A DNA stretch of 64,000 nucleotides from Aulostomus chinensis (Eukaryota > Chordata > Actinopteri > Syngnathiformes > Aulostomidae): NCBI GenBank assembly GCA_037954235.1, contig JBBMOA010000021.1, positions 9,867,001 to 9,931,000 of the forward strand, written 5' to 3'. The notes under the pieces were generated by a model. It worked only from the letters and a program-made list of their open reading frames with translations, searched no databases and was not told the origin of the DNA. Shown piece after piece: positions 1-12,220 of this stretch. How positions within the stretch are numbered: position 1 is the first letter of the stretch; every line of letters starts with the position of its first letter. Position numbers and translations under genes: made by a program.

Positions 1-74
1 AAGTGCCCGAGGCAGCAGCCCCCCCCGTCATGGGCAGCGAGTCCCTGCGCTCAGTCTGTGAGGACAAGCTTTGA
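1..74 (+). CDS. probable C-terminal end of an unidentified plus-strand gene
   Basis: From base 3 the third plus frame reads VPEAAAPPVMGSESLRSVCE, then DKL and TGA at 72-74. Third positions are mostly G or C (GTG, GCC, CCC, GTC, AGC, CTG, CGC), and the composition changes sharply to A/T-rich after the stop, as at the end of a last coding exon. The other two plus frames also stop inside this stretch but give arginine- and proline-rich text of lower plausibility. I do not recognise the protein. The gene would be transcribed toward sema5a, tail to tail. Confidence 0.4.
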   Translation, partial: VPEAAAPPVMGSESLRSVCEDKL

Positions 75-1366
75 TGACCCACATTTCGAAAGTTTCTCAG
101 ACCTGCTTAACTTCGGTCACTACAGCAGTTTTTGTGGGGCAGGGGCTGCTTCAACGATCTCTAAAAATCACACGTCAGAAATGGAGGCAGTGCAATTGGG
201 ATGCAGACATAATGGATAACATGTACACACCCCCATCTGAATTAGTTTAAGAGTATAAAATTTCAGATTTTCTTGGCCTAGTTCTTAGTGAGGTGTAAGA
301 ACTGAGGGACGACTGCGATGAAGGATGTATATACGTGCAGGTGGGACCTCACATACATCAATACAGATCATTGTTAGACCAAGTGGTGGGAGTGTGGGGG
401 GATGATACTATATATATATTTCCTACCTAGCGAATCGAGTGGAGGGGAACTTTCTCTCTGACTCTTCAGGTGCTGCTGACTGACTGGAATAGCACTTAAC
501 GGCTGCTTCCTCACTGCTCGGTACAGCTGTCAAATGAATCTTGAGAGAGTTCCTCGGAATACTAAACACACAGAAAAGGTCAGTCCATATCTAATTGCTT
601 TGTCAACTCAGTCTATATTCATATCTTAAATATTTAATATTGTCATTAAAATTCAGAGGCTCTTCTTTCAAATCACACTGTGGTATCTGGGAAGATCTCA
701 TTAAGTGTTTTTCATAATGAATGGCACCTTTGCTGTCGGTAACAGGCTGCTGAACACTGGTGCTCACACCTCCAGGAGAGATTCTCCAATGTGAGGATGT
801 GTGAAATGTAAAACAAAGGAAATGAAAACATGTTTTATCTTATCATGAGGATAAGAGATAAGAAGCCCCAGCTGCTATTGCTATACTTCTTATCTAACAC
901 ACGCGAGGAGGAGGATTTGTCTCAATAGCAGCACATTTGGGGGCTTCTTATTTCCGTACTCCCAAAGATGATGAATTCACTTAATTTTTTAGAGTGAGTA
1001 GCTTCTGTCGTCCTATCAGCTGTAAGACAAATGCAACCGCTTGATGTAGTCCAGGCACATAAAACACCGTGTCACGCACTGGAGAGCAAACTTTGTCAAG
1101 CTGGATTAACACTCACAAGCTCCCCAGTATGAAGGCAATCACTTGTGTTAACACTGATATCCACTGTAACGCCCCTTGATAGCTGATTTGTCTTTGCATG
1201 GGTGTGTGTGCGTGAGTGTGTAAGACAGACAGGGAGAGAAAAAGAGAGAAAGAGGGGTTTGGAAGGAAATAAATAGTTTGCTACCCTTCTTGCCAAACAT
1301 AGCGTATGTATCCCATAGAGGCTCCAATGCAATAACACAAACAAAAAATAATGAGGTGACACAGTG

Positions 1367-1369
<3 letters not shown>
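75..1369. other. non-coding; possible 3' UTR of the upstream gene, then intergenic
   Basis: A/T-rich sequence with no coding signature on either strand. If the tail before it is real, its 3' UTR starts here. Plus-strand poly(A) signal candidates are ATTAAA near 645 and AATAAA near 1269. The segment 840-960 has an imperfect palindromic feel (TTATCT...AGATAA) but no element I can name. Confidence 0.4.

Positions 1370-1415
<46 letters not shown>
1370..1415. repeat. (GT)n microsatellite
   Basis: About 22 uninterrupted GT units. The histidine/threonine-rich reading frames across it are artefacts of the repeat. Confidence 0.97.
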
Positions 1416-1820
1416 TGCTTATTTGCACCTCCTTAGCTCCTCAGTTTAAACTCTATTGCATCTGAACTATATAGAATGAAAAGCTATGAACCTCCTTTCA
1501 ATTAAAAGTTTGAGCCTCCACGCTGCCCAACCAGCTCGTCTCATCTTTGGTATTTTCAGCTTCTACACAGACAAAATGGTCTTAAATCTTTAAAAGCGGA
1601 ACTTTGTAATAAAGTTTTTAGCCTGGTCATGATACATTGTCGAGCTGACGCATTTTCAAAAGATTTCCAGCTGGTTTCCGCTGTATTTACAAGGAGAGGG
1701 AACTTTTAGTCATTGTGAGGCTGAAATGTTAGGATTTACATAAAACTTTTCCCTAAATTTTTCCATCCTTCCAGCTGTGACACTGTTCTTTTTTGGTAAC
1801 TATTCCAAACTTCTGTGCTC

Positions 1821-1886
1821 CCTTTTTTTTTTTTTTTTTTTTTATAAAACACTTAAAAAAAAAAAAAATATATATATATATATATG
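1821..1886. repeat. oligo-T, oligo-A and (AT)n tract
   Basis: A run of about 22 T, a short spacer, about 14 A and then an AT dinucleotide array, together forming a potential hairpin. No gene is nearby. Confidence 0.85.
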
Positions 1887-2170
1887 TATAAAACTTCAGA
1901 GTCGCTCAAACGTAGCTGCTGTGTAGCAAGGTCACCCCTACCAGCACCACCTTTTATTTATTTATCTTTTTAGGACTCACACTGGCAATGCTCCACATTC
2001 ACACAACTCCATCCGTGCGCACACATTTATGCACACACACACACCATCATCATCATCCACTTGATTCACTAGCAGGCATGCAGCCATGCCAGGCTGACTG
2101 ACAGCTGATCACTGTGACTGCCCTTGCCAGGTTTCATTTCCGACAAAGTCTGACAAACACTGAGAAATAG

Positions 2171-2173
<3 letters not shown>

Positions 2174-2219
<46 letters not shown>
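2174..2219. repeat. (GT)n microsatellite with one TTT interruption
   Basis: GT array broken once (GTTTGT) near 2201. Confidence 0.95.
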
Positions 2220-3432
2220 ACAGATACAGTACACAGAGGAACAGAAAGATAAAGACAAATTGTAGGAAGACAGGAGAAAGACAGCCGGAGACATAGAGAA
2301 ATAAGTATTATTGATGAAATAATTTGTATTTCTAACAATGGCAAACTGTATCATTACCAGTTGCCAGGGAACATGTATTTAAGTAATCACACTTTTTTTA
2401 TAAATAAATGCAATTGCCACGTGCCTTTCAACGTGTCCATTTTGTTGTTTAGTTGGCTTAAGGTGCCTGGAAAAAGTTGTGGTTTCAAATGTAGACGACA
2501 CCGTTTCCATTTTGCGCTGATCTCAGTTTCAATCTCTCCTCATCCTCAGATGCCACCAACTGGAATGACGCGATCTCTCGTGGATTTCGCGAGACTTCAG
2601 GAAGATGATTTATGCAAAGATCAATTTTTCTTCAAAATTGTACATTACGTAATATAATTTATACTGGACATAGATCCATTTTTTTCTTGAATATAACTCA
2701 CAACCAGAGTTTTATTTCCAGATGTGGGCCACATACACCATCCATCTTGGCCTAGATTGCGTTACCTGAGTACAACAGTATGGCAGAGGCCCCCTGTCCC
2801 AGGCGGACGTGGCCCGGTAGTATTACTAATGGGTGATATATTCTTGTAGGTTTATGTGCTAGCACTTGTAGTAGACAGGGTACTTCTCTTCTCATTCACC
2901 TCATTTGCAGGAATAGAAGACTTCCTGGAGAAAAATAACAAAAATCACCTGTTTCTATTTTGGATTTAAACCGAATATAACTGACAAGCAGAAAAACCTG
3001 AATGAAGCCATTTACCGTCCTTGAAAATATATAGTGTCAGCAGCTCAGCAACAAGTCCCTCAGCTCTAGATGGTCCAGAGAGGACCGGAAGACAGAAAGG
3101 AGGATTTCCTTATGTTGGCCAACAACATATAGGAAATAAAACAGAAAAAGTGATCCATATTCCGTTGTGTACTCTGGGGATCAGTCCCAGGAGACGTCAT
3201 TCTCCCAGCACATATTCAAAGTTTTCCATGTCACCTGTTGCACCTGCCTACACCTGCGTTTGGTAGCAAAATGTCAATAACAGGTCCTTCTTTTCATGTT
3301 AATGGCTCTGTTTTGATGTATGCCCTTTTAGGTTGAATTCATTTGTTCTTGTTGCATTGTTTGTTATGCATCCATTGATGTTTAATTGCAAATAAGGAAG
3401 GTATAGATAATAGACATGTAAGGTCTTCATCC

Positions 3433-3434
<2 letters not shown>
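2220..3434. other. intergenic, nothing identified
   Basis: Mixed-composition sequence with short chance reading frames. I see no splice-bounded coding exon, RNA gene or recognisable transposon. Confidence 0.5.

Positions 3435-3491
<57 letters not shown>
3435..3491. repeat. (CA)n microsatellite, about 28 units
   Basis: An uninterrupted CA array of about 56 bp, the longest pure CA repeat in the window and likely length-polymorphic. Confidence 0.97.
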
Positions 3492-3493
<2 letters not shown>

Positions 3494-4331
3494 CACTGAT
3501 GTCATCTTTTGATGTATGCAAGCTCAGTTATGCTATTGTGATGAATTCAAGCTGATGATACCCAGAAAGACTCAGAGCCTTCAAAGTAAGTTTGCAGACT
3601 ATTTTCCCAGCAGATTTATCAGAAGATACATTCAATATTTACAGTAACACATGGACTTGCACACTAAATCCCCCACAACACCGCCTGAGGGTTCAAGGAG
3701 TCATTATTGTCTACAAGGAACAACAGAGTCTTATGAAAAAAACATGAAAGCGGGAAATGGCTGCCTTCTTTTGTCTGGATTCGTGTCTGAGGCTGGTGAT
3801 CTCTTTCACAACTGACACTTTGAGTTGAGGATGAGGAGACCGTTCCAACCTCATGTTGAGATCAAGACAGTGCTTTCTTGTGTGTGCAATATTCATCTGT
3901 GGCACAAATAATCAGCAACAGGATTTTAGAAATTAGAGGTGAAGAAAGACATCCTCATATCTTCACATCCCCAGCTTCAAATAGCCCTCATGTCTGACAG
4001 TGTTTCCTGTCCTGGTCCCATTATTTTCTAATAATGAAATCCTGCTAATGGTAAGTCTCTCCTGGCCTGCTCTGCAGTGCTCACAATAGGCTTCTTGTTA
4101 ATTGGCCTTTTGACAGTGATGCCCACCCACCGGTGGCCAACTGGGGTTTGATAAATGAGGCTCTCACTTTACTTGCACTCCCTCCATGCTTCATGTTTTG
4201 AGAGTTGAGTGAAGTGGGTATTTGTTTTCCAGAGCACTTCACAAAAGGCGAAGAACGCTTTGATGCACATGACCACTCCTAAGAACGGCAGGATGAATAA
4301 TGCCTGTTTGTTAGTGTGTATATATACATAC

Positions 4332-4500
4332 ATACACACACACACACACACATATATCAATTTTCAATACCGCTTATCCATTAAGGGTCATGGGGGGGTG
4401 GAGCCTATCTGATAGGAGGCAGGGTTCACCGTGGACAGGTCACCAGTCCATCGCAGGGCCATCAGAAGCATACACACACACACACACACACATATATATA
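4332..4500 (-). mobile_element. 5'-truncated LINE-tail repeat inserted in a microsatellite
   Basis: Positions 4358-4468 match the same dispersed repeat seen at 22806-23162 and 43249-43364 (CTTATCC, AAGGGTC, GGAGCCTAT, GGACAGGTC, CCAGTCCATCGCAGGGC). On both sides lies almost the same (AC)n-ATATAT microsatellite (4332-4357 and 4470-4497, differing by one unit). This suggests that the insertion split and duplicated a CA repeat. The family is unnamed here. Confidence 0.65.
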
Positions 4501-4984
4501 TGCCTGCCAAAAAAACCAAAACAAAATATAATTATTTTAAAAAGTGCAATTGTCGCGTTGTTGTTGTTGCAGAGGTTGGTCAAATCTACAGTGTGATAAT
4601 TGAACGTTTGGAGTTATCTAAAGTATCAAGAGTAAATGTCAGTAAATGTCAAGCTTTTATATTCATACAAACAAGGACAAACCTATCCTGCGGGGGGTTT
4701 AACACCAACAATAAGTTTTGTATGGCCAGAATGAGAAGCAACATCTAAGTAAACCTCTCATGTTCTTACCGGCCGTGACCTTCAGGCTTTCAAAAGCATT
4801 AAGCAACTAGATTTTCAAGCATCTTTGTTGCACAGAGCTCGAGGAGAAACTCAGGGGCCCAGAAAAAGTGTTTGGCTTTTTCCTGCAGGCAATGGTGTCC
4901 TACATGAGTGCACATTCTTCTGGCAAACGTCAATCAAAGGTAGAACTCACATGGCAGATTATACATATATCTATATCTCTGTAT

Positions 4985-4999
4985 CTCTCTCTCTCTCTC

Positions 5000-5070
<71 letters not shown>
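4985..5070. repeat. compound (TC)n(AT)n(AC)n microsatellite
   Basis: TC array to about 5000, about 26 AT units to 5054, then about 8 AC units. The AT part can form a cruciform. Confidence 0.96.
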
Positions 5071-5071
<1 letters not shown>

Positions 5072-5369
5072 TATTGCACACTTGTCAAAATTAGACATAC
5101 ATCAGGTAAAAAAAAATGATGTCATCTGCTTCTGTGCACCCATCAAGACTTCTAAATATTTGTATCCAAATGCAGGGCCAGTTTCGTTGTCTATAGTTTG
5201 TTACAGTCAGTCACATTCCAGTGATGCACAAGGCCCAACTTTTCTGCATTAACTGCTTGTATGTTCGAGTGAAATAGCTGAGCCCACATTAAGGTAGCTT
5301 TCCCTCCTATAGTCAGTTTGCTTTGGTCCTTATCAGTGAATGAGTTGCTACCTTTAAGGAAGATTACTT

Positions 5370-6000
5370 TTTTTTTCCCAGAGGAAATACATCTTTTTCC
5401 CCATCCTCTCTGGAGCCAGACAAGAAGATAGATACCCTTCTCTCCTCTGTGTGTGCGTTATGCTGAGACCCACAGAGACCGGTTAGCTTCGCGCAATGAC
5501 TTCTAGTGGATGGGGTGTTAGCCCAAATCATCAAATACATTTTTCTTAAATATGATTTTTTTGCCTGCATTGAAAGAACAAAAGTGATGCATATCATTCA
5601 TTATGAAATAACAATTTAAAATGAAGGGGTAACTCATATTTTAGAATCAAACAGATAACTGGAACTACTTCCCTGACAGAGAGCAGTTATTTGTCCAAAC
5701 GCTTCAAAAGCCTCATAGTAGCTTCAGCCAACATATCAAAAATTTTCTTAACAAATAGAGGAGGCTTTGCTACAACAAATCGTCTGACTTTGTTAGGGAG
5801 GATGAGGATTTCAAACCTTACCCATGATGACCTTTTACTGAAGTGTGCTAACCCTTAAGACCCATCACCATTAATTGCACTAAGCTAACTATCAATAAGC
5901 AGGATTCTGTGCATCTCTGCCCAGCTTTTACCCACTCAGAGGAAAAAATGGTATTTATTGTCTTGTCTGTCTCTGGGGAGGATGTGAATCCCAAAAAGTT
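5370..6000. mobile_element. ~630-bp non-autonomous element with long inverted ends (copy A)
   Basis: The left arm (about 5385-5485) is the imperfect reverse complement of the right arm (about 5900-5995): CATCCTC, GAGCCAGACAAGA and ATAGATACC are matched by inverted counterparts. The left arm shares a 33-bp exact inverted match with 32662-32694 in copy B. The interior carries the block GGAACTACTTCCCTGACAGAG near 5661, also found at 32426 and 47607. It has no coding capacity. It resembles a MITE/foldback element; I do not recognise a named family. Confidence 0.6.
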
Positions 6001-9000
6001 GACATGTACCTTCGAGCAAACCAATGTTTTTAAGTTTACGACACACGGTCATCCAAATCGGTTACCCTGATAACCGTCCATCACATTGATGTGGACAACA
6101 ACTAGAGCCTAATGTGATTTAGAGGGCTTAATTACTACCCCACATTTGTTACATGAATGCATCTGCTGATAAAGAAGCTAGAAAGATTAGATTAATAAAC
6201 AGTTTTCCAGTCGGCTCAACCTTTAATGTTTTTGTCTTGGTTTTGTCTGTTGTTGAGAATTTCTAGGGTGATTCAAGTGTGATGTAGAATTTATATTCAA
6301 GTTCTCTTACTTCTGTTCCTCATGCCACCCTAACTTTACTTCCCCTTGCCTGTGTTAAGTCTGTAATGGCTGTCTACCTGCTTTTGTTAGTTTTTTTTTT
6401 TCAATAAATCCGCTCACCTGCTGTTCCTGCACGCTGCTCCACCTGCCTCCACACCAGCAAATCCTGACAGTTTTGTTGTAATTACGATGCTGCAACCTCT
6501 CTTTTACTCTCTTTGTTGGGGCATAAAGAGGAAAGCAGCTATTAGCTACGAGCATCAAATAATGCACTCAGTATTGATTCCTATATTAGGTCCTATTAAG
6601 TCCTGTAATTTTTGTTTTGGCTCCAACTAAAGTCTAAAAATCCATCCTAAACGAAGTAGGTGTAAAAAGACAAGGGGATATTAGGTTCCATTTTGGCCCA
6701 TTCTGATTAAAAATGCAGTAAAATTCTGACACTTCTCAGCTAAATGTCAAATTATATCTTCCCATAAATGGACAAAGTAATTTATACCGTAGAAATACAC
6801 AGCCATGAGATTAAACAGCTGAAATAGGGTAGTAAGCTTGAAGGGGGCACCGAAACACCAAAATGACCTCAGGTCAATGTAATTTGGCAGACAGGGTGTG
6901 TGGAAGTCCCGCTTTTGTCATTTCAATGCATATCTAATCACAGCTGCATTAAACAAAATGTTTTTCAGTCCTGCCGCAGCAACAATGACCATCTCTGTCC
7001 CTGTAGAGAAATAGTTCAAAATAGATTTTGAAACTGGAAAATATAACAGCGACCACTTCATGTACCTGGACTTAGGAACTAGGGTGTGTTATGTGACCGT
7101 AAGACTGCTTTTTGCTTCATGGTAGCAAAAGGTGGGCGTGGCTAAACCAGAATAATATAGCACCCCTCTTTTTTTAAATCACGTTCTACAGCATGTTCTA
7201 TTGCACGTGAATATCTTGATTGTATGCACAAACATGATTTGTACAAGACTGAATCTGTCATGGCACCAGTTTTTCTGTTGCTGATTCAGACTGAAATTGG
7301 CCCGGAGCAAAAAAAAAAAAAAAAAAAAAAAAAATCCTAAAATATATGGAAGAAGACACTACACTATTTTGGCAAAAGAGTGCATGAGGAATGGTGTTGT
7401 AGTCGATTCTGTGAGCTTACATAAGTGTGACTTACAGTTGCAGGTTGGTGCACAGCACTTGCAAACAAAAGTGTATGTGAGATCTGGTGTTAAATTGACA
7501 ACTGGCTGTTATTAATTAAGTCAGGGAATCCCCAATTGTCCTTGGTGGGTGTTTCTATCATATCAGAACGTAGGTTATTTTAAAAAGGACCAACTTCTGG
7601 CCGCTTCTTCAGTTGTGTTGTCTTTAGTCATTAGTTCTTTGTGAAATTACGCACCAAGTGTTGAGGAATGGCATCAATGGCTCCACCTTGTGAATCACCG
7701 TCATACTACCAATTATGGTCAAAATGAATTCACTTCCTTGAATGTAATATTCCATCTTAACCAATTCAGCAGGGTTGTACAGATGAGGATGTCTGTTGTA
7801 TTGGTGAAAATGTCACCTGTGGGCGGCGCTTTAAACAGGCAGCGCTGGCAGCAGCAGTAGGCAGCTCTCACACGTACTGGAGCGTCTTCAGAGCTCCTTC
7901 TCGTTCTCCTCCTCCCTCTGTGCACTGTGTTTATTTCCTCTGCCGTGCTGCGTCTCAGCCTCTTAATGGATTGATCTAAGTGCTCTCCTGGTGCTTTGCA
8001 GCTGCTTGTTGTTTTTTATTGCAGCAGAAGTTTGGCCTTAAGGCGATGTATTTTCTTCCCTTGTCCCACAGTGGGGCGATGACTGATGCCCTTGATTAGA
8101 TGGCGCTGTTGCAGTCAGACTCATTAGCTAGCAGATGTGATGTGTCACCACATATCACAGCATCGGGCACCGGCGGATACCTGTTTGCTGAGGTGTGAAT
8201 AATAGCTGGTTTTGTTTGCAGCCCGCTCTCTTTAAGCAGTAGGCACCAGTCCTCAGAAACCTGGCAGCGTGCAAACTCAAACTGGGCTGATAACACGCCC
8301 AGAATACTTGTGTTCTCTATCACCTTGCGTTCAAGTTTGCCTAACGATGTGTGGTGACACCGCCCTCTGGAAAGGTAGGACGTGTCACGGCGTGAGATAA
8401 TATCTCAAAAGACAACAAAGCAGGTTTGCGTCCTCTGGCCTCCCTCCAAATCCTATTTGGATGGGAAACTGATTAGAGCATCACTATGTGAAGAGGCCAA
8501 ATCAGATCATGTTTGCTGCTCCTAGTTTGATTTGGGATTAATTGAAATAGGAAGCGAGCCTCCTGGGAATAGACTGGACAAAGGTTACGCAGCTTTACCT
8601 CCCTATCTATGCTGTTCTCCTGTTATCTATGCCCAGTCGTCCACGTGCTGCTGGAGAAAATCTCCTCCACCCTGCCTCCTTCAGCTCCTGGATGTTGACC
8701 TTAACATTTTCCAAACAAGGCAGATTTCATTTAGAATTACGTCAATAATCTCATTGTCTGCAGGTTTACAGGTTCACCGATGAAATGATTTTCAGACTTA
8801 ATGGTTTTAATTGATGGTTTACTGCACCCAGGCTCCCCTGCAAGTCTGCTCACGTATTTTGATTTTGTTTTGGAACAGCCTACTAATAGCTAGCTTCCAT
8901 ACAGGCTCTTACTCTTCAGTCAGCCTCACACACGTCACTTCTGACACAAAATCGAGAAGAATTCATTGCCTTCCAGGTAACAGTTGCTGATTTATGATTG

Positions 9001-9429
9001 GATGATTGCAGCATGCAGAGTAACCTTTTGGCAATACTTAAAGGAAAATTGTGAAGGAAGTGGAGCTGCTCTACTACCAAATATGGAGTAGAGCCTACGG
9101 GAGCCTGCAGCAGAATCGGATGAGATTTGTCAAAGTATGCACAACATGAAGTGTTTGCCGGCACAAGCAACCATTTTGCCCACAATCAGAAAATGTATCG
9201 CACAAGAGGAATTCAGTTGGTAGTCTTACCATTGCTTTTCTTGGTTTAAGTTCTAAGAAAATAATAAAGGAAGCACTTGCAGCAGAATCCTATGCTTAGA
9301 GGGTTGACAGTGGGCTGTGTGAGGTCCTGCACCCTGTGTCGATAGAAAAGACTACCCACTGTATTTGCTTTCTGCTAATGTCCCTCTGTAAATTCGACAC
9401 ACTGTATCTTTCAGTGAGAAGCTAACTTT

Positions 9430-9900
9430 CTGTTCTTTTCCCTTGATGGATGAATGTTAATTTCCTCTAATTCTTATTTAAACTTAAAGATTCTTCAAAT
9501 CAATAACAATTACAGAGTCAGCTCTCGCCACAAATTGTTATACACCCTCTAATTATTACTGAAATATTATTGAAAAAGCAGCAATTTGTATTTCTTAGGA
9601 ACCTAGATGTAGCGCAACAAATCACTTGCATGTGGCAACAATGAAGCGGTATGTAACCATTTGATTATGAATAGCGGCTGGCTGATATAAGGCTTTGTGC
9701 ATGACCATTAAAACTTGGCGGCTGTAAGTGCACTTGTATATTAAATAAGTTGAAACCCCTCCAACCTCCTTGTGTCTCAGCGGGGGTGATAATAGCGCTG
9801 TATTACACTGGGAGAACTGCTTGATGCTCAGCCAACGTAAAAGGCTTGATTGCTATCACGCTGTTTGATATGGGTCTACTAGCGCCAGGGTTACCCCATA
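9430..9900. promoter_or_regulatory. possible conserved non-coding element
   Basis: A long repeat-free stretch containing several homeodomain and SOX-like words (AACAATTAC, ATTGTTAT, CTAATTATTA, TGATAATAGC) and no reading frame. The resemblance to vertebrate conserved non-coding elements is impressionistic; conservation cannot be tested from one sequence. Confidence 0.2.
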
Positions 9901-10689
9901 AATCTCCATCATTCAGCTGCTTCTGCTTCTCCTTTTGACGCAAGTCAATGACCAGAAACATTAATAAGAAGAAGTGCTTTAGTCACACCCTATAAAGTTA
10001 CGTTTTGCAGTCGCTGAAGAACACTTGGAGAAAATAATCTGTCATGTTGTTGACCTGAATCGGACGCAGAGTTGAGTGAAAGCCAAGAAAAGCAAACAAT
10101 TTGGGTTCTTAAGTGTTCTTAGATGCCAAAAAACCCCAAAAAACTAGAAATAAAAGTTAATCTTTCAACATGATTGGGTGCCGGCTGCGTGGTTGATGAT
10201 TCACCATCTGCAAGTTAAAATAACCAGCTTCTGTTGCTGCTGGGACATTTGTTAAATATAAACTGTATGTGTTTTTTGTGGATGACTGTGTCCTTGAGGC
10301 CTGTTTGTATAAATGCATGTGTGTGTTTCTCTTCTCTCTCGGGACAGCTCCATCCGTCTTCTACGCACTGTAATGGGGGCTTACTCTCGGCCCCCTGATC
10401 CGTCCTCATTTGGCTGGCATTTCGTTACGGGCCAGACACTCTTCCTGTAGAAACCCAGACTATCCACCAACACCTGCCTGCCTTCTTTCCTACTGTTTCT
10501 CTCCTTTTTTGTCTCTCTGTCTAACAAAACAAACACACACATACAGACACACACTCCTGTCTGCGTCTCAGCTTTCACACCACTAAAACAGGATGAGGCA
10601 AAATGAGGACAAATTGATATGAATCCCAAGGAAAGAACCCGGGGGGGTGAATAGAAAAATGTGCATGCGAGGCAACTGTAAGCATAAAT

Positions 10690-10880
10690 CTACTGATCTA
10701 CTGCTGCGTTATTCGCTCTGTAAGTGCGTCCATTTCTCATTATGACGCCCATTACAGACCAACAGGGAAAACTTTCTAGGACAGCTCAATGTCACACCCT
10801 TGTTAGATGCAGTGGATGCTGCTCTTTGATTTTGAATTTGCCATCAATAAACTGATTGTAGCTATTTAATTTGGAAGCAG
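10690..10880. promoter_or_regulatory. possible conserved non-coding element
   Basis: A repeat-free stretch with balanced composition and AT-core words (CATTATGACG, CATCAATAAACTGATTG, CTATTTAATTTGG) and no coding frame. Inference only. Confidence 0.18.
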
Positions 10881-11495
10881 GGATGCTCCTCCGTGCAATA
10901 CAAATAAAAGCAAACAGAGTCAACCTGAGAGAAGTGATCTTCCTCGACTGGTAGTGTGCTGCAATGCACGCCGAACACCCCGGTGGCTAAAAACAGGAGT
11001 CGACAGCAAGCAGAGCCAAACCTCATCTCGGTTAAAGGCAATTCCCCTTCGTAGTGTTCTCTAGGCCCGAGCTGTCAGGCCCAAAACAAAGCCAGTCAAT
11101 CTAATCATGAGAAAAGGTGAGTGGGGAGGGCAAGAAGAAAAAGAGAAAGAAAAGATGGAGGCAGAAAAACAGGCTTCTGTCTGTGTGTGCGTGTGCATGT
11201 GTGTGTGCGTGAGTGAGAGGGAGATGGGGCTTTGCAACATCAATCCGATGAACTCGGAGGCCCCTGGCTGGCTCTCAGAGGTGTTTATATGTCTAAAGCC
11301 CAGAATCATCCTGTCTGCTGCTCGCCATCTTGGAGAAAAAAAACAACAAGTAGTGAACTGGTGCTGTGAGTCCTCTTAAACATGTCTTCTCTTTTAGGAA
11401 GATGAACAACTCTAACAACTAACACAACAGCTGCGTTTCATAAACTCACACACCGAGCAGACTCATGCGTTCTGCTGCACATGTGAAGAAAGTTC

Positions 11496-11498
<3 letters not shown>

Positions 11499-11530
<32 letters not shown>
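11499..11530. repeat. (GT)n microsatellite
   Basis: About 15 GT units. Confidence 0.95.
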
Positions 11531-11532
<2 letters not shown>

Positions 11533-12009
11533 GGTTGAGGTAAGCACAGAAGTCTAGTCAGCACAACATGGCTTCACCAAGCTGCTGGATCGGCTGACTG
11601 CTGAGCGCTGCAAGTCCAGCACATCTCAATTTGTTCTGGGGACGGATCAAATTCTACTGCCTTTGCAAATCTTAGCGAGCAGCAGGTTAAGCACACAATG
11701 AATAAATGGAGGGAGAATTGGGGGAAATATAACGGAGACAACAAGTAACCAATCAGAACCTCTCTGTCCATCATTGGGATCAGGTAAAAAAAAAAAACGA
11801 CAAACTGCATGTCACGCAAAATGGTTCATGATATTTACTCTGTCAGGATAAAAGCAAAGATGATCGTAGATAGAAAGAAACAACCATCACCGTCTTCACC
11901 TCTAAAGATGGACGACCTGTCGATGGCCTGCACGACTCACTTCGAAGGTGAATTTCAGTCCACTGACTTCCTGCTCCTGCACGGTGGAAGCGGAACCATT
12001 TCCTTGACT

Positions 12010-12220
12010 TTACAGTTGCACAGTCTATGTATATGTCTTATATGTATATGTCCTTGTGTCTTTGCAGAGTCTATGTACAGTTATGTCAGTATTAGTCCTC
12101 TAGTAGGTATAGTAGTGTAAATATGTGTCTATGTATATTTTTCTATTCACATGTGCACATCCTAAGGAGCAGCACCTCATTGTTCCTGGTATAATTGACA
12201 TTCTATTCTATTCTATTTTC
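12010..12220 (+). mobile_element. LINE 3'-end fragment with (ATTCT)n tail
   Basis: The text ACATCCTAAGGAGCAGCACC followed by TCATTGTTCC and then ATTCTATTCTATTCTATT is typical of the 3' end of fish non-LTR retrotransposons, which finish in a pentanucleotide tail. No reverse-transcriptase coding is retained. The upstream boundary is uncertain. Confidence 0.5.

Larger units (their letters stand above)
6001..11498. other. intergenic, no gene identified
   Basis: No exon supported by splice signals and a reading frame. There is an oligo-A run at 7309-7334. The stretches at about 9430-9900 and 10690-10880 are low in CpG, free of repeats and rich in AT-core transcription-factor words; they are listed separately as possible regulatory elements. 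The remaining reading frames are short and unconvincing. Confidence 0.5.

Noticed and set aside
1096..1428. Reading frames rich in HTHTHT, VCVCVC or IYIYIY across dinucleotide repeats (here and at 2069, 3299, 4825, 57145)
   Set aside because: They are translations of (GT)n, (CA)n and (AT)n arrays and have no other coding support.
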